Under the pieces are notes generated by a model. The model did not search any database, was not told the origin of the DNA, and was given only the letters and a program-made list of their open reading frames with translations. A stretch of 38,241 nucleotides of DNA from Fibrobacter sp. UWH6 (GTDB lineage: Bacteria > Fibrobacterota > Fibrobacteria > Fibrobacterales > Fibrobacteraceae), in contig NZ_FRAX01000026.1 of NCBI RefSeq assembly GCF_900142465.1, forward strand, positions 1 through 38,241, written 5' to 3'. This document shows, piece after piece, positions 16,048-26,229 of this stretch. The number at the start of each line of letters is the position of its first letter. Within the stretch, counting starts at the first letter, position 1. The translations under genes were made by a program, and so were the position numbers.

Positions 16048-18132
16048 TTAGGGAGCTGCGGTTGCTGCAGGGGCAGCGGCCTTTGTCAGCTTGTTCTTGA
16101 CGCACCTCAGGGAGAATGCTGCATTGTCGAAATCTTCGGCACTGGTAAAGTCATCCCTGTTGTTCACTAGGTACCAGTAGACGGCACCGAGGCCATCGCC
16201 ACCGGCAGCGGTCCAGAAGTAAGTGCTGGATCCAAGCTCCATGTATTCGCCGTCAGACATACGGCTACCCGAAGGCAAGGCGTTAAAACCAGATGCAGCA
16301 GAAATCGGAGCGCCACCACGGGCCCAGAATTCCCTGTTCTTCAAGGCGGCTCCTACGCCACCCTTACGCTTGCTCAAGGCAAACTGCCCCAGTTCAATCC
16401 ATTCTTCGTTGGTGGGAATATGCCAGCCATCGGGGCAGATACCCTGGTGTTCCTGGGTGATTCCGCCAGACATGGAATTGTCCACATAGTCAGCAGGCAA
16501 GCGCATGGCCACAGACCAGGGGTAAAGTCTGCCATAGGAACGGCAGCGAGAATCCTTGTCTTCGTAGCAGTAGCTGCCCGGAGCGGCAAACCTCAGGTTT
16601 TCGGACATCCAGATTGTACTTCCAACGGCAACGGTCCTGTACTTGTTTTCGTCGCGCTTATCCACAAAGGCGGTGCTGTCGTAAAGTTCGTCATCGTCAG
16701 GCGGATCCATAATGCAACGCAGGTAGTAAGCCTCATCCTTGCGGGCCGTATCCAGAATGAAGTCGTCATCGTCAAAGCTCAGCTTGCGGACTTCCGCCCT
16801 CAAGGAATCCACTTCGGTTCCGCTCCAGAAGCCAGTCAAAGTACCGTTACCCTCAAAGGCCAGCGACGGAACCCAGGTCGGATCCACCACGCAGGAATCG
16901 GCGTAGACGGTATCGGCCGGAGACTTCTTGGTGGGGTCAGGCAAAATGGCCTTGATAACGCTGACGCAAGTTTCCTTAGGCTTGGTGTACTTGCACACGC
17001 CAAAGGCTTCGCCATTAAAGCCAAATCCATTTTCGCCCATCAGCGCATCTTCACTTTCGTCCCAACCAGTTCTAGAACGGAGGTTGGTACCCACGCCAAC
17101 AGCTTCGTCGATATCCTTCAGGTAGGTGTTCAGTCGGGCAAAATCCAGAGACGTGGGGACGTGCCAGCCATTGGGGCAGATACCCTTGGGCTTACGCTTC
17201 GAAATAGAATCCTTACCCACAGACTGATTGAACTTCTGGTCCAGCTTTACCACACCGGCCCATGTATAGAGACGTCCATACTTCTGGCAATTTTCTTCCT
17301 TGTTGGCATAGCAATAGCTACCCGGAACCTTCACGTCCAAATTGTTAGCCATCCACACCTGATCACCAATATGAACGGTCTGGGTCTTGCGTCCCTGAAT
17401 TTCCACCACCTTGGGTTCAACCTTAGGCACAGGAGGAGGCGGTTCCTTAATTTCATAGAGGCGGTCTTCTACGCAACGCACAGAGGCACCCGTTTCCTTG
17501 GTATCATAATTGCCTTCCATGGATCGGGAGTCATAGTAGATCCACCAGTTTCGCGCACCGCCGTCATCATATTCAGAAGAAGTCCAGAATACAGCGGAAC
17601 GGCCCAGGTCAAAAAAGCGGCCTTCAAAATCACGTTCACCACCGGGCAGTGCATTAAAGCCAAACTCATCGGTTCCGCCAGGAATACGCAATTCCTTTTC
17701 CCAACTTTCGGTAGACTTGAGGCTCAAGGCCACACCATCGCTCACGCCCTTCTTGGCCACGAAGAACTTCAGCTTTTTCCATTCCTTGTTAGAAGGAAGG
17801 TGCCAGCCCGTGGGGCAAATGTCGTGGATCTTGCCCTTCTTGTACTTGCCCACGAGTTTCTGGATGGAATGGGAGTTGTAATAATCCACCAGCATCATGG
17901 CCATGGCCCAGTTATAAAGGCGGCCATACTTTTCACAATTGAAGTCCTTCTTTTCGTAGCAGACGCTTCCTCTTACGTTATAACGCAGATTCTCGGCCAT
18001 CCAGCGCTGTTCGCCAATCTGGACCGTCTTATAGACACGTCCATCGCGATTATCCTGAACGTCAGGCATCTTTTCAACATGGGCAAAAGCCACGGAACAC
18101 AAAAAAAGAACAAATACAACAAATAAATTCAT
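16048..18132 (-). CDS. Secreted protein with three FISUMP domains
   Basis: 694 residues with a signal peptide (cleavage after CSVAFA). Three repeats of the Fibrobacter succinogenes major paralogous domain lie at about 24-222, 243-474 and 488-679. Each has a start like GRVYKTVQIGEQRWMAENL, a Cys-rich CYE...C..YGRLYNW segment, ICPTGWHLPSNKEW and a terminal V/L-R-C. A Pro-rich linker separates domains 1 and 2, and an Ala-rich tail ends the protein. The domain is abundant in Fibrobacter and related to FGE-sulfatase/C-type-lectin-like folds; its function is unknown, with surface or substrate binding often suggested. GAGGG precedes the ATG. The gene ends 8 bases from the convergent ligA stop, with no clear terminator. 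Confidence 0.9.
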   Translation of the reverse strand: MNLFVVFVLFLCSVAFAHVEKMPDVQDNRDGRVYKTVQIGEQRWMAENLRYNVRGSVCYEKKDFNCEKYGRLYNWAMAMMLVDYYNSHSIQKLVGKYKKGKIHDICPTGWHLPSNKEWKKLKFFVAKKGVSDGVALSLKSTESWEKELRIPGGTDEFGFNALPGGERDFEGRFFDLGRSAVFWTSSEYDDGGARNWWIYYDSRSMEGNYDTKETGASVRCVEDRLYEIKEPPPPVPKVEPKVVEIQGRKTQTVHIGDQVWMANNLDVKVPGSYCYANKEENCQKYGRLYTWAGVVKLDQKFNQSVGKDSISKRKPKGICPNGWHVPTSLDFARLNTYLKDIDEAVGVGTNLRSRTGWDESEDALMGENGFGFNGEAFGVCKYTKPKETCVSVIKAILPDPTKKSPADTVYADSCVVDPTWVPSLAFEGNGTLTGFWSGTEVDSLRAEVRKLSFDDDDFILDTARKDEAYYLRCIMDPPDDDELYDSTAFVDKRDENKYRTVAVGSTIWMSENLRFAAPGSYCYEDKDSRCRSYGRLYPWSVAMRLPADYVDNSMSGGITQEHQGICPDGWHIPTNEEWIELGQFALSKRKGGVGAALKNREFWARGGAPISAASGFNALPSGSRMSDGEYMELGSSTYFWTAAGGDGLGAVYWYLVNNRDDFTSAEDFDNAAFSLRCVKNKLTKAAAPAATAAP

Positions 18133-18220
18133 AACAAACCCTCATTCTCCAATATAATAACATAACCTCCAATCAAATTAACGAAATAAAGCAATAGCAT
18201 TGCCAATAAGTCCACAAGAC

Positions 18221-18252
18221 AAAGGCCCCTGATCGCTCAGGGACCTTTTTTA
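18221..18252 (-). terminator. Terminator of the GH5 gene
   Basis: AAAGGTCCCTGA-GCGA-TCAGGGGCCTTT on the minus strand, 20 bases after the stop. The T-run on this strand is short (TTTGTCTT); the plus strand has a better run but no gene to end. Confidence 0.65.
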
Positions 18253-18270
18253 TGGGAGAAATCCAGGAAC

Positions 18271-20241
18271 CTATTTCTTTATTCCGAAATCGCTGTCGCT
18301 CATGCCATAGAAGCGGATGTCGTCCAGCCAGATTTCCAGGTCTTCGTTAACCACTTCTCCGTAAGAGGAGCCGTTGCTAAACTGAAGGTTGAAAACGTCG
18401 TCGTTGTGGTCCAGCCATTCGGCACCGCTAATCTGCAAGTCAGACCATGCGCTTGCCACCCACTGGTCGAACCAGACCGTATACTGTTTCCATTCATCGG
18501 TCAAGTCGATTTCGGTACCGAAAGCACCCCAGGTATCGGCGCAGCAGGTATCGGCGTAATCGGTCTTCCAGTTGATCTTGAAGGAACCGGTACCCTTTGC
18601 CCAGAAGGTCATTGCCTTCAGATTCTTGAAGTCGAAGCGCTTTTTGTTATCGCTATCGAACTGAGTACCGAAACCAGCCCACGGGTAGGAATCGCCTTCC
18701 AGGTGGATCTTCACATAGAGACCGCGACCATCGTGACCATTCTTCGTGATCATCTGTTCGAAGTTGGTCTTTTCGTAGGAATTGGTGGTATCGGCAACCA
18801 TGATTCCGGTGATAATGGTATCGCCAGATTCAATGGTCATATTGCTGGTGGGAATGCAGTAGGCATACCAGCTGGGGGCATCGGAAAGTTCGTCGCCCTT
18901 GGACTTGGCAACCTTAGCGGCGAGAGCGCTAACATGAATGGAATCGCCATCGAAACCGTCAAAGTCGTCCAGCAGCACATAACCCAGAGTATCCAGATCC
19001 GGATAGACAGCGTCATCGAAAGTCATGGTGGGCTGCAGCAAGGCACGCATCAGGTAACTACGCCATTCGTCCTTGTTTTCGTCATACACGCCGAAGCCCG
19101 AGCTGAATTCCCAGTAGGCAGTTGCGAAGCCAAGGGAGTGAGCCAGGTAGGAGATGTAGGAAGTCCAGGTTTCGCGAGAGACAGAGTCTGCGGCTTCATA
19201 GGCGCCAAATTCACCCAGGTATACAGGAATATCATGCTTGTCAGACCAGTCCTTGATCTTGCTGAAAGCTGTCCTTACAGCTCTCTTCTGACCCGGAGTG
19301 GCACGCCATTCGGTACCCGTTTCGTACTTGGGATCCACAAAGTCTGCCCCCTGGTGAGTGAAGTTAAACGGATCGTAGTAATGGAAGGTCACGATGATAT
19401 TTTCAACGCCGGCAGGCAGAGAAAGAGCGGCTGCGGAGTTGTAGGAATTGTAGTTGTAGGTACCCACCATGATAACTCGGGCAGGATCAGCTTCGCGAAC
19501 CACATTGATAATGGAAGCCACGACACTGTTCCACTTATCGTTGGTCAGCTTGCCGCGAGGTTCGTTCAAGGTTTCCACGACCAGGGAGTCGGGAGAATAC
19601 TTGATCACGTTAGCCATCATCTGCTTGTACACGCTCAAGAGGCAAGGAGTTTCCTCGTCAGGATTCTCGTACATGGCATCCCAATGGTGGGTGTTGATTA
19701 CAGCGATCATACCATTCTTGATCGTATGGTCTACAGCCCAGAAGACCTGCTTCATCCAATCTTCATCTACGACGCATTCTGCGCCTTCGCCAGTCACATG
19801 TTCTTCCCAACTTACAGGAATACGGATGTTCTTGAAACCGGAATCGGCCAAGGCCTTGAAATCCTTGGGCTTGATCGTTTCGCTCCAGTTGCTCTTGAAC
19901 TGGGAATCGTCAAACCCCTTGAAGTTCGTATTGGGAGCTTCGAAAACGTTGCCCAGGTTAATACCTGCGCCCATGTCCTTGACCAGCTGATTTGCGCGGG
20001 CCTTCACTTCGTAAACGATGCTCGAAGAAGAAACTTCCTCATCCGTAGAATCCTTGACGCTAGAAGAAGACTCATCCTTGTCTTCATCCTTGGAATCAGA
20101 AGAAACCACCACATCGTCTTCGGAAGATGCAGAAGAAGAAGAATCGTCAGAGCAAGCGGACAGGCCGAATGCCAGAAGACCTGCAACCATACCGGTCATG
20201 CAAAACTTCATCTTGGATTCGAGATATTTTGAAATGTTCAT
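18271..20241 (-). CDS. GH5 endoglucanase lipoprotein with C-terminal carbohydrate-binding region
   Basis: 656 residues from the ATG at 20241, chosen because GAGG lies upstream and the signal sequence starts there; an upstream in-frame ATG at 20268 is less likely. The signal peptide ends in a lipobox (GLSAC, Cys30), followed by a Ser/Asp-rich linker to about residue 75. The GH5 catalytic domain (about 80-400) shows acid/base E227 in ETLNEPRG and nucleophile E344 in YLGEFGAYE. The C-terminal ~240 residues, starting at LLDDFDGFDGD, resemble CBM11-type beta-sandwich modules. It probably hydrolyses beta-1,4-glucan at the cell surface. Size and plan recall endoglucanase 3 (EG3) of F. succinogenes. 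A possible operator, ATTCC-N5-GGAAT, lies at 20274-20288. Confidence 0.92.
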   Translation of the reverse strand: MNISKYLESKMKFCMTGMVAGLLAFGLSACSDDSSSSASSEDDVVVSSDSKDEDKDESSSSVKDSTDEEVSSSSIVYEVKARANQLVKDMGAGINLGNVFEAPNTNFKGFDDSQFKSNWSETIKPKDFKALADSGFKNIRIPVSWEEHVTGEGAECVVDEDWMKQVFWAVDHTIKNGMIAVINTHHWDAMYENPDEETPCLLSVYKQMMANVIKYSPDSLVVETLNEPRGKLTNDKWNSVVASIINVVREADPARVIMVGTYNYNSYNSAAALSLPAGVENIIVTFHYYDPFNFTHQGADFVDPKYETGTEWRATPGQKRAVRTAFSKIKDWSDKHDIPVYLGEFGAYEAADSVSRETWTSYISYLAHSLGFATAYWEFSSGFGVYDENKDEWRSYLMRALLQPTMTFDDAVYPDLDTLGYVLLDDFDGFDGDSIHVSALAAKVAKSKGDELSDAPSWYAYCIPTSNMTIESGDTIITGIMVADTTNSYEKTNFEQMITKNGHDGRGLYVKIHLEGDSYPWAGFGTQFDSDNKKRFDFKNLKAMTFWAKGTGSFKINWKTDYADTCCADTWGAFGTEIDLTDEWKQYTVWFDQWVASAWSDLQISGAEWLDHNDDVFNLQFSNGSSYGEVVNEDLEIWLDDIRFYGMSDSDFGIKK

Positions 20242-20343
20242 ACCAACCTCTTTCTTATGTACACCCATAATCTATTCCAATTCGGAATACAAGAAATCAA
20301 CTAAGATGAAAAAATTGTTTTCTCTTGTACACACCTCCGAAAT

Positions 20344-20919
20344 GCAAAAAGGACTAGTCTTTTCGACTAGTCCCTTTTGTGAGAGCGAGCGCTTATCAGA
20401 GTATTTCTACCTGATTCTAGCGCGAGCGGTCTTGACGTGAGCAAAAAGGACTAGTCTTTTTCGACTAGTCCCTTTTGTGAGAGCGAGCGCTATCGGAGGT
20501 TCTTTACCTGCGATTTGCGCGAGCGGTCTTGATGAGAGCAAAAAGGACTGGTCTTTTCGACCAGTCCCTTTTGTGAGAGCGAGCGCTATCGGAGGTTCTT
20601 TACCTGCGATTTGCGCGAGCGGTCTTGACGTGAGCAAAAAGGACTAGTCTTTTTCGACCAGTCCTTTTTGTGAGAGCGAGCGCTATCGGAGGTTCTTTAC
20701 CTGCGATTTGCGCGAGCGGTCTTGACGTGAGCAAAAAGGACTAGTCTTTTTCGACTAGTCCCTTTTGTGAGAGCGAGCGCTATCGGAGGTTCTTTACCTG
20801 CGATTTGCGCGAGCGGTCTTGACGTGTGCAAAAAGGACTAGTCTTTTTCGACCAGTCCTTTTTGTGAGAGCGAGCGCTATCGGAGGTTCTTTACCTGCAA
20901 TTTGCGCGAGCGGTCTTGA
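20344..20919 (-). repeat. Six tandem ~97-bp units, each with a structured hairpin and a terminator
   Basis: The motif GAGAGCGAGC recurs at 20381, 20478, 20574, 20672, 20769 and 20866 (spacing 96-98). Read on the minus strand, the array starts at the gdhA stop codon. Each unit has hairpin A, closed by GCGC/GCGC with inner ATCG-AGGT pairing to ACCT-CGAT, then hairpin B, GGACTAGTC pairing to GACTAGTCC around GAAAAA, followed by CTTTTT. Hairpin B has a fully compensated variant in unit 3 (counting from the left) and, in units 4 and 6, changes that keep a G-U pair only on the minus-strand RNA. Unit 6 keeps hairpin A by a minus-strand U-G. Unit 1 is rewritten (ATCAG/CTGAT with a GAAA loop) but still pairs. 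The units therefore appear to act as minus-strand RNA. Spacing is not a multiple of three, so coding is unlikely. Confidence 0.9.
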
Positions 20920-22296
<1,377 letters not shown>

Positions 22297-22311
22297 TTAG
22301 ATAAAACTTTG

Positions 22312-22326
22312 TACCATCGAGTGGTA
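22312..22326. promoter_or_regulatory. Inverted repeat upstream of gdhA
   Basis: TACCA-TCGAG-TGGTA, 43 bases upstream of the gdhA ATG. It could be an operator or an mRNA leader hairpin; nothing decides between them. Confidence 0.3.
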
Positions 22327-22397
22327 TTTCTGTTACGGAAATAAAGATAACAAATAATGAAAAAAAACAAGTGGTACTGTACAAAAAACGTTCATTT

Positions 22398-22413
22398 CCT
22401 ACATTTTTGTAAG
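22398..22413. promoter_or_regulatory. 16-bp repeat with TACA-N4-TGTA palindrome, site 1
   Basis: CCTACATTTTTGTAAG, identical to 22480-22495, in the AT-rich region upstream of gdhA. The core TACA-TTTT-TGTA is a short palindrome of the kind bound by dimeric regulators. The binding factor is unknown. Confidence 0.4.
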
Positions 22414-22479
22414 TTAGTTTTTCAGCAGATTTTACAATTGCGTTTTTTGATTAAATTTAAAGGGTCATACTTCCAAAAA

Positions 22480-22495
22480 CCTACATTTTTGTAAG
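22480..22495. promoter_or_regulatory. 16-bp repeat with TACA-N4-TGTA palindrome, site 2
   Basis: Second identical copy, 82 bp from the first. The rest of the 22270-22646 gap is AT-rich with no recognisable gene. Confidence 0.4.
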
Positions 22496-22575
22496 CCCAC
22501 TATTTTCACTCTAATTTGTAAACATAGTTTTACACTTCATTTTACGAAAAACGTCATCCCAACCCCCTTAAACAG

Positions 22576-22604
22576 ACAAAAAGAGCCCCCTTTCGAGGGC
22601 TCTT
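22576..22604 (-). terminator. Terminator of the inositol-monophosphatase-like gene
   Basis: On the minus strand AGAGCCCTCGAAAGGGGGCTCT followed by TTTTGTC: stem AGAGCCC/GGGCTCT with a T-run, 43 bases after the stop. Confidence 0.8.
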
Positions 22605-22646
22605 CATTACAATTTTTGGAAAAAATCGGGCTCAGTCCGTCTAACT

Positions 22647-23435
22647 TTACTTGACCGTCTGAACAAGTACTTCGTGAAGCAGACCATTGCTGAAAATAAC
22701 CTGTTCCGCATCCACGAACTGCATTTCGGAACCGTCGATATGGGTAGAACGGCCACCGGCCTCTTCCACAAGAAGGGCGATAGCGGCAATATCCCAGGGA
22801 TAGCTCATGGTCATCACGAAGCAATCCAGGCGGCCGCAAGCGGTAAAGCAACCTTCGATAACCGCAGAACCGAGACACTTCACACGTTCAAAGGCAACCG
22901 CCTCCGCCGCAAAGTTCTTGGAATTCTGGGCATTAATCTTCTGAGGATCGCCCACGTTGAAGTCGCCGTTGCTAACGATGGCATGAGTGGGATTGTCTTC
23001 GCGGCTCACATGCACGGGCTTGCCGTTCATGAAAGTTCCCTGGCCCTTGATAGCGGTGAACATCTCGCCCAGCTTGGGCAGGTTGACGCAGGCCACAAGA
23101 GGCTTACCCTCAAAGTGGAGCGCAATGGAAATACCCCACAGGGGGATCCCGCGGCTAAAGTTCACGGTTCCGTCTACCGGGTCGATAATCCAGCGGTAAC
23201 GCGAATCGGAACCTTCAATAACACCCGCTTCCTCGGTACGGATAGAATGGGTGGGGAATGCGGCACGGAGGCCTTCCACAATAAGCTTTTCGCTAGTGAC
23301 ATCGGCAATAGTCACCACGTCCTTGGCCGACTTGTACTTGACGTCACCCAGATTGTTCTGCAGCTCCAGACAGACCTCCCCCGCCTTGCGGGCAAGTTCT
23401 TCGGCCACTTTCAAAAATTCAGAAACGTTTTCCAT
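22647..23435 (-). CDS. Inositol-monophosphatase family protein (SuhB/HisN-like)
   Basis: 262 residues, the usual size. Metal- and substrate-binding motifs are EE (68-69), DPVDGT (85-90, in WIIDPVDGTVNF) and YPWDIAAIALLVEEAGG (212-228), so a Li-sensitive Mg-dependent phosphomonoesterase fold is clear. The substrate may be inositol phosphate, histidinol phosphate or 3'-phosphoadenosine compounds and cannot be decided here. The ATG is preceded by TTGGAT. The gene lies 30 bases after the FGE-like lipoprotein gene and may be read from the same transcript; a terminator follows it. Confidence 0.88.
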   Translation of the reverse strand: MENVSEFLKVAEELARKAGEVCLELQNNLGDVKYKSAKDVVTIADVTSEKLIVEGLRAAFPTHSIRTEEAGVIEGSDSRYRWIIDPVDGTVNFSRGIPLWGISIALHFEGKPLVACVNLPKLGEMFTAIKGQGTFMNGKPVHVSREDNPTHAIVSNGDFNVGDPQKINAQNSKNFAAEAVAFERVKCLGSAVIEGCFTACGRLDCFVMTMSYPWDIAAIALLVEEAGGRSTHIDGSEMQFVDAEQVIFSNGLLHEVLVQTVK

Positions 23436-23465
23436 AGAAATCCAATGAATTATCCGGCCTACGGC

Positions 23466-25835
23466 TTACTCGGGGTAGGCACAGCAACGGAAACCAATCG
23501 ACGAAGACTTATAGAAAGCCGAAGCTTCGCGATACATGGTCTTCTTCCCCGTCAGGAATACCACCTCGATATGGTCAGGGACATACTTCAGACTGCCACC
23601 CAAAGTCTCCAGCCACTTCTCGCCGCCTTTCTTGTACTCGCCATAGGGAGCATAGTCCACACCCACGGAATTGCCGTTGGAATCCTGAACATCAAAGAAC
23701 TGCAAGGAATCCTTGAAGTCCTTCTTGGTCAGAATCTTGTACAGCGTCCTAGAAGTGTCAGCCGTATACACCGTATCCACTCGAGTACCTTCGCGATAAA
23801 GGAACACGGAATCCGTCGTATATTCAGGGCGGGTATAGTAGGGGAAGCTGCGGTTGGTACACAGGGCCTGGGATTCCAGGTCGACGCCACCCATCTTCTT
23901 ATAGCTGCTACCACGAACCACGACAGAGGTATCTTCGGAGCGGCCCAGCACCCATTCCTGATACTGGCCAGGAAGGTCGAACACGCCCATGGGATTCACG
24001 CATCTAGAACTGCGCGTAGCAATAGATGCCGCAGACAAGGAATCGTTGGTCGCCACATTGCAATAGGAATAGAGGTAATCCACGACTCCATCGGAAGCAT
24101 CTTCCACAACGCCGTAAGATAACGACCCACCAGAAAGGCAAACCAGTTCCCAGTCGCGTTCCTTGCACAGGCTCACCGTAAACCCGCTTGCAGAAATCGA
24201 ACTACAAGCCTCCAACGCTTCGGAATGCAGGACGTTCACCATGAATTCGCCGGAATCGTTACGGTGTTCATAACGTTCCATGCAGAAGACGCCGGTAGTG
24301 TCGGAAGCCTTCACCGCAATAAAGCCCTCGGGGCATTCCACCTGGCTAGCCAGTTCTCCCGGAGAGACCACAACTGTATCGACAAGGGCGATGGAACTGT
24401 AGCCAGACCTGTCCACAGCGCGGATTCGCAGGATCAACGTATCGCCGGGAGACACCCAGCGGATCGTATCGGTAACGAATGCGGAAACGCCCTTGGCGCT
24501 TACTTCGTCAGCCACGATCTGCACGCTGTCACCGTCTATCTGGTAAAGCTTGTTGTACTGGCAGGTGTCATCCGGGCATTCATGCCTTTCCCACTTGTTG
24601 GCACTCTTGTTGAAGGTTTCAATTTCGTAGGTTTCAACGGTATCGTAGCACAGCAACATCAGGCAGTCCTTGGGCAAGGTCAGGACTGAATCCACATCGA
24701 TATTATGATCTTCCTTCAGCGGGTCTACACTACGGCTCCAGAAAATACGCAGGCGGTTATTGCTATCAAGGCGGGCCATGTTGGGGAACAAGGTATCCTT
24801 GAGAGTAAAGATTTTTGTAGGCATCAAGGGTGCAATGGAATCGGTGGTCGAGAAGTCATGCCAGGAACTTTCGGACATGTAATCGTTACCCGCATACTGG
24901 GCGTTGGCATCAAAGGCGGTAGACGCAATCTTGTACTTGCTTTCGGCTTTCAGGCCTTCAATCACCAAACTGAAAATATTCGAATCGGGTTCGTCTGCAT
25001 TATACCCCTTGCCATCCTTGATCAAGAGGTGAAGACGGTTCTTGTTGGACTTTCGAACTTCCACAGATTCTTCCCACAGGGAATCACCATTGGAGAAAAA
25101 ATGGGCATTACGCTTGTAGATTTCCTTGCCGGTAGAATCAACGCCATCAGGAGACTTGACCGTCACCTTGATCTTGGAAAGATCTTCATCCTGGTTTTCG
25201 GCATAGATGATAATGTTGTAGCCGGCAATCACGCCGCTCAAGTCGTTGGGGTCGTAATAGTCCGTCTGGTCTGTGGGTCGGGTCCACTTAAATTCCGCGC
25301 CCGTAGTCCACTTCGTTTCAGGACGGTCCAGCACAGAAAACAGAGGGGCGATATCATCCCGGAAATGAATATACACATGCTGTACCGAACCGGGACCGCC
25401 GCTGGTATACTCGCAATAGATGGCCACCATCAGGCTTTCGCGCTTCGATTCCCTGACACTTTCCAGAATGTCGCTTCCGGTAAGATCCACCGTATCGTAG
25501 AGAGCCTTGGTCTTCTTATACTCGATAACGGTATCGGCCCTGTCCAGCTCCTTGCTTCCCACAGACCTGGTGGAGTCCTTCACAACCGTAGAATCGAACC
25601 ACAGGTAAATCTTGGAAAGATCATCCTTGTCGATGGGATATTGATAACGGACCTGATAGCAGAAAGCCCCGCTGTCGGCAGAAGAGGCGCACTCCCTAAG
25701 GACAGTCAGTTCGGAAACTTCCCTGTTAAAAAGGTATTCAACCTCGCTATCATCATCGGAGCAAGCGACAAAAACGGAGCCCAAACAAGCAACCAGCAAC
25801 GCAAAAACAGAAAAAGACAAAAATCTCTTGACCAT
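23466..25835 (-). CDS. Large lipoprotein with fibronectin-like region and C-terminal FGE/SUMF1-like domain
   Basis: 789 residues from the ATG at 25835. This start is preferred over the longer frame from 25934 because the extra 33 codons run through the rplU-rpmA terminator and because a lipobox follows (VFVAC, Cys25). A Ser/Asp-rich N-terminal region is followed by repeats that look like fibronectin type III or beta-sandwich modules (up to VRIRAVD-like segments near residue 510). The last ~260 residues resemble formylglycine-generating-enzyme/SUMF1 domains: CPEGFIAVKASD, CKERDWELVCLSGG, GVFDLPGQYQEWV, VVRGSSYKKMGG, and the end GFRCCAYPE. These domains in Fibrobacter are usually non-catalytic and surface-located; the role is unknown. 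Confidence 0.75.
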   Translation of the reverse strand: MVKRFLSFSVFALLVACLGSVFVACSDDDSEVEYLFNREVSELTVLRECASSADSGAFCYQVRYQYPIDKDDLSKIYLWFDSTVVKDSTRSVGSKELDRADTVIEYKKTKALYDTVDLTGSDILESVRESKRESLMVAIYCEYTSGGPGSVQHVYIHFRDDIAPLFSVLDRPETKWTTGAEFKWTRPTDQTDYYDPNDLSGVIAGYNIIIYAENQDEDLSKIKVTVKSPDGVDSTGKEIYKRNAHFFSNGDSLWEESVEVRKSNKNRLHLLIKDGKGYNADEPDSNIFSLVIEGLKAESKYKIASTAFDANAQYAGNDYMSESSWHDFSTTDSIAPLMPTKIFTLKDTLFPNMARLDSNNRLRIFWSRSVDPLKEDHNIDVDSVLTLPKDCLMLLCYDTVETYEIETFNKSANKWERHECPDDTCQYNKLYQIDGDSVQIVADEVSAKGVSAFVTDTIRWVSPGDTLILRIRAVDRSGYSSIALVDTVVVSPGELASQVECPEGFIAVKASDTTGVFCMERYEHRNDSGEFMVNVLHSEALEACSSISASGFTVSLCKERDWELVCLSGGSLSYGVVEDASDGVVDYLYSYCNVATNDSLSAASIATRSSRCVNPMGVFDLPGQYQEWVLGRSEDTSVVVRGSSYKKMGGVDLESQALCTNRSFPYYTRPEYTTDSVFLYREGTRVDTVYTADTSRTLYKILTKKDFKDSLQFFDVQDSNGNSVGVDYAPYGEYKKGGEKWLETLGGSLKYVPDHIEVVFLTGKKTMYREASAFYKSSSIGFRCCAYPE

Positions 25836-25849
25836 AGAAGAAAAATTAG

Positions 25850-25884
25850 CAAAAAAAATAAGGCCACCCTTGCGGATGACCTTA
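25850..25884 (-). terminator. Strong terminator downstream of rplU-rpmA
   Basis: On the minus strand AAGGTCATCC-GCAA-GGGTGGCCTT (ten pairs including two G-U) followed by ATTTTTTTT. It lies just before the start of the lipoprotein gene. Confidence 0.85.
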
Positions 25885-25932
25885 CTCAAAAGCATTTTAG
25901 CTTGTTTACTCAAAGATTCTAGGAAAGGCTCC

Positions 25933-25956
25933 AAGGGAAACCTTCGGGTTTCCCTT
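25933..25956. terminator. Hairpin between rpmA and the strong terminator
   Basis: AAGGGAAACC-TTCG-GGTTTCCCTT, a perfect 10-bp stem, 9 bases after the rpmA stop. The T-tail is poor on both strands, so it may be an mRNA 3'-end stabiliser. Confidence 0.5.
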
Positions 25957-25965
25957 GCGTCTTAA

Positions 25966-26226
25966 TTAGTTTTCTTCAGCGTAAACGGAAACCTTCTGAC
26001 GCTTTGCATCGACGTATTCGAACTTCACGACGCCATCAATGAGGGAGAACAAGGTGAAATCCTTGCCCATGCCGACATTCTTGCCGTTGTGGAAGTGAGA
26101 ACCGCGCTGACGGACAATGATGTTGCCAGCCTTGACAACTTCACCAGCATACTTCTTGACACCAAGATACTTGGCGTTAGAGTCGCGACCGTTACGAACA
26201 GAACCTTGACCTTTCTTATGTGCCAT
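25966..26226 (-). CDS. rpmA: Ribosomal protein bL27
   Basis: 86 residues, normal length. The N-terminus [25 protein letters not shown] is typical of bL27, whose tail reaches the peptidyl transferase centre. It starts with the tail directly, without the cleavable N-terminal extension of Firmicutes. The gene lies 3 bases after rplU, the conserved order. Confidence 0.97.
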   Translation of the reverse strand: MAHKKGQGSVRNGRDSNAKYLGVKKYAGEVVKAGNIIVRQRGSHFHNGKNVGMGKDFTLFSLIDGVVKFEYVDAKRQKVSVYAEEN

Positions 26227-26229
26227 GGA

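Noticed and set aside
20407-20637. 76-codon open frame inside the 97-bp array with repeated residues
   Set aside because: The 96-98-bp period breaks frame between most units, whereas RNA pairing is conserved.
25836-25934. Longer N-terminus for the FGE-like lipoprotein
   Set aside because: The extra codons cover the rplU-rpmA terminator, and the lipoprotein signal starts at 25835.
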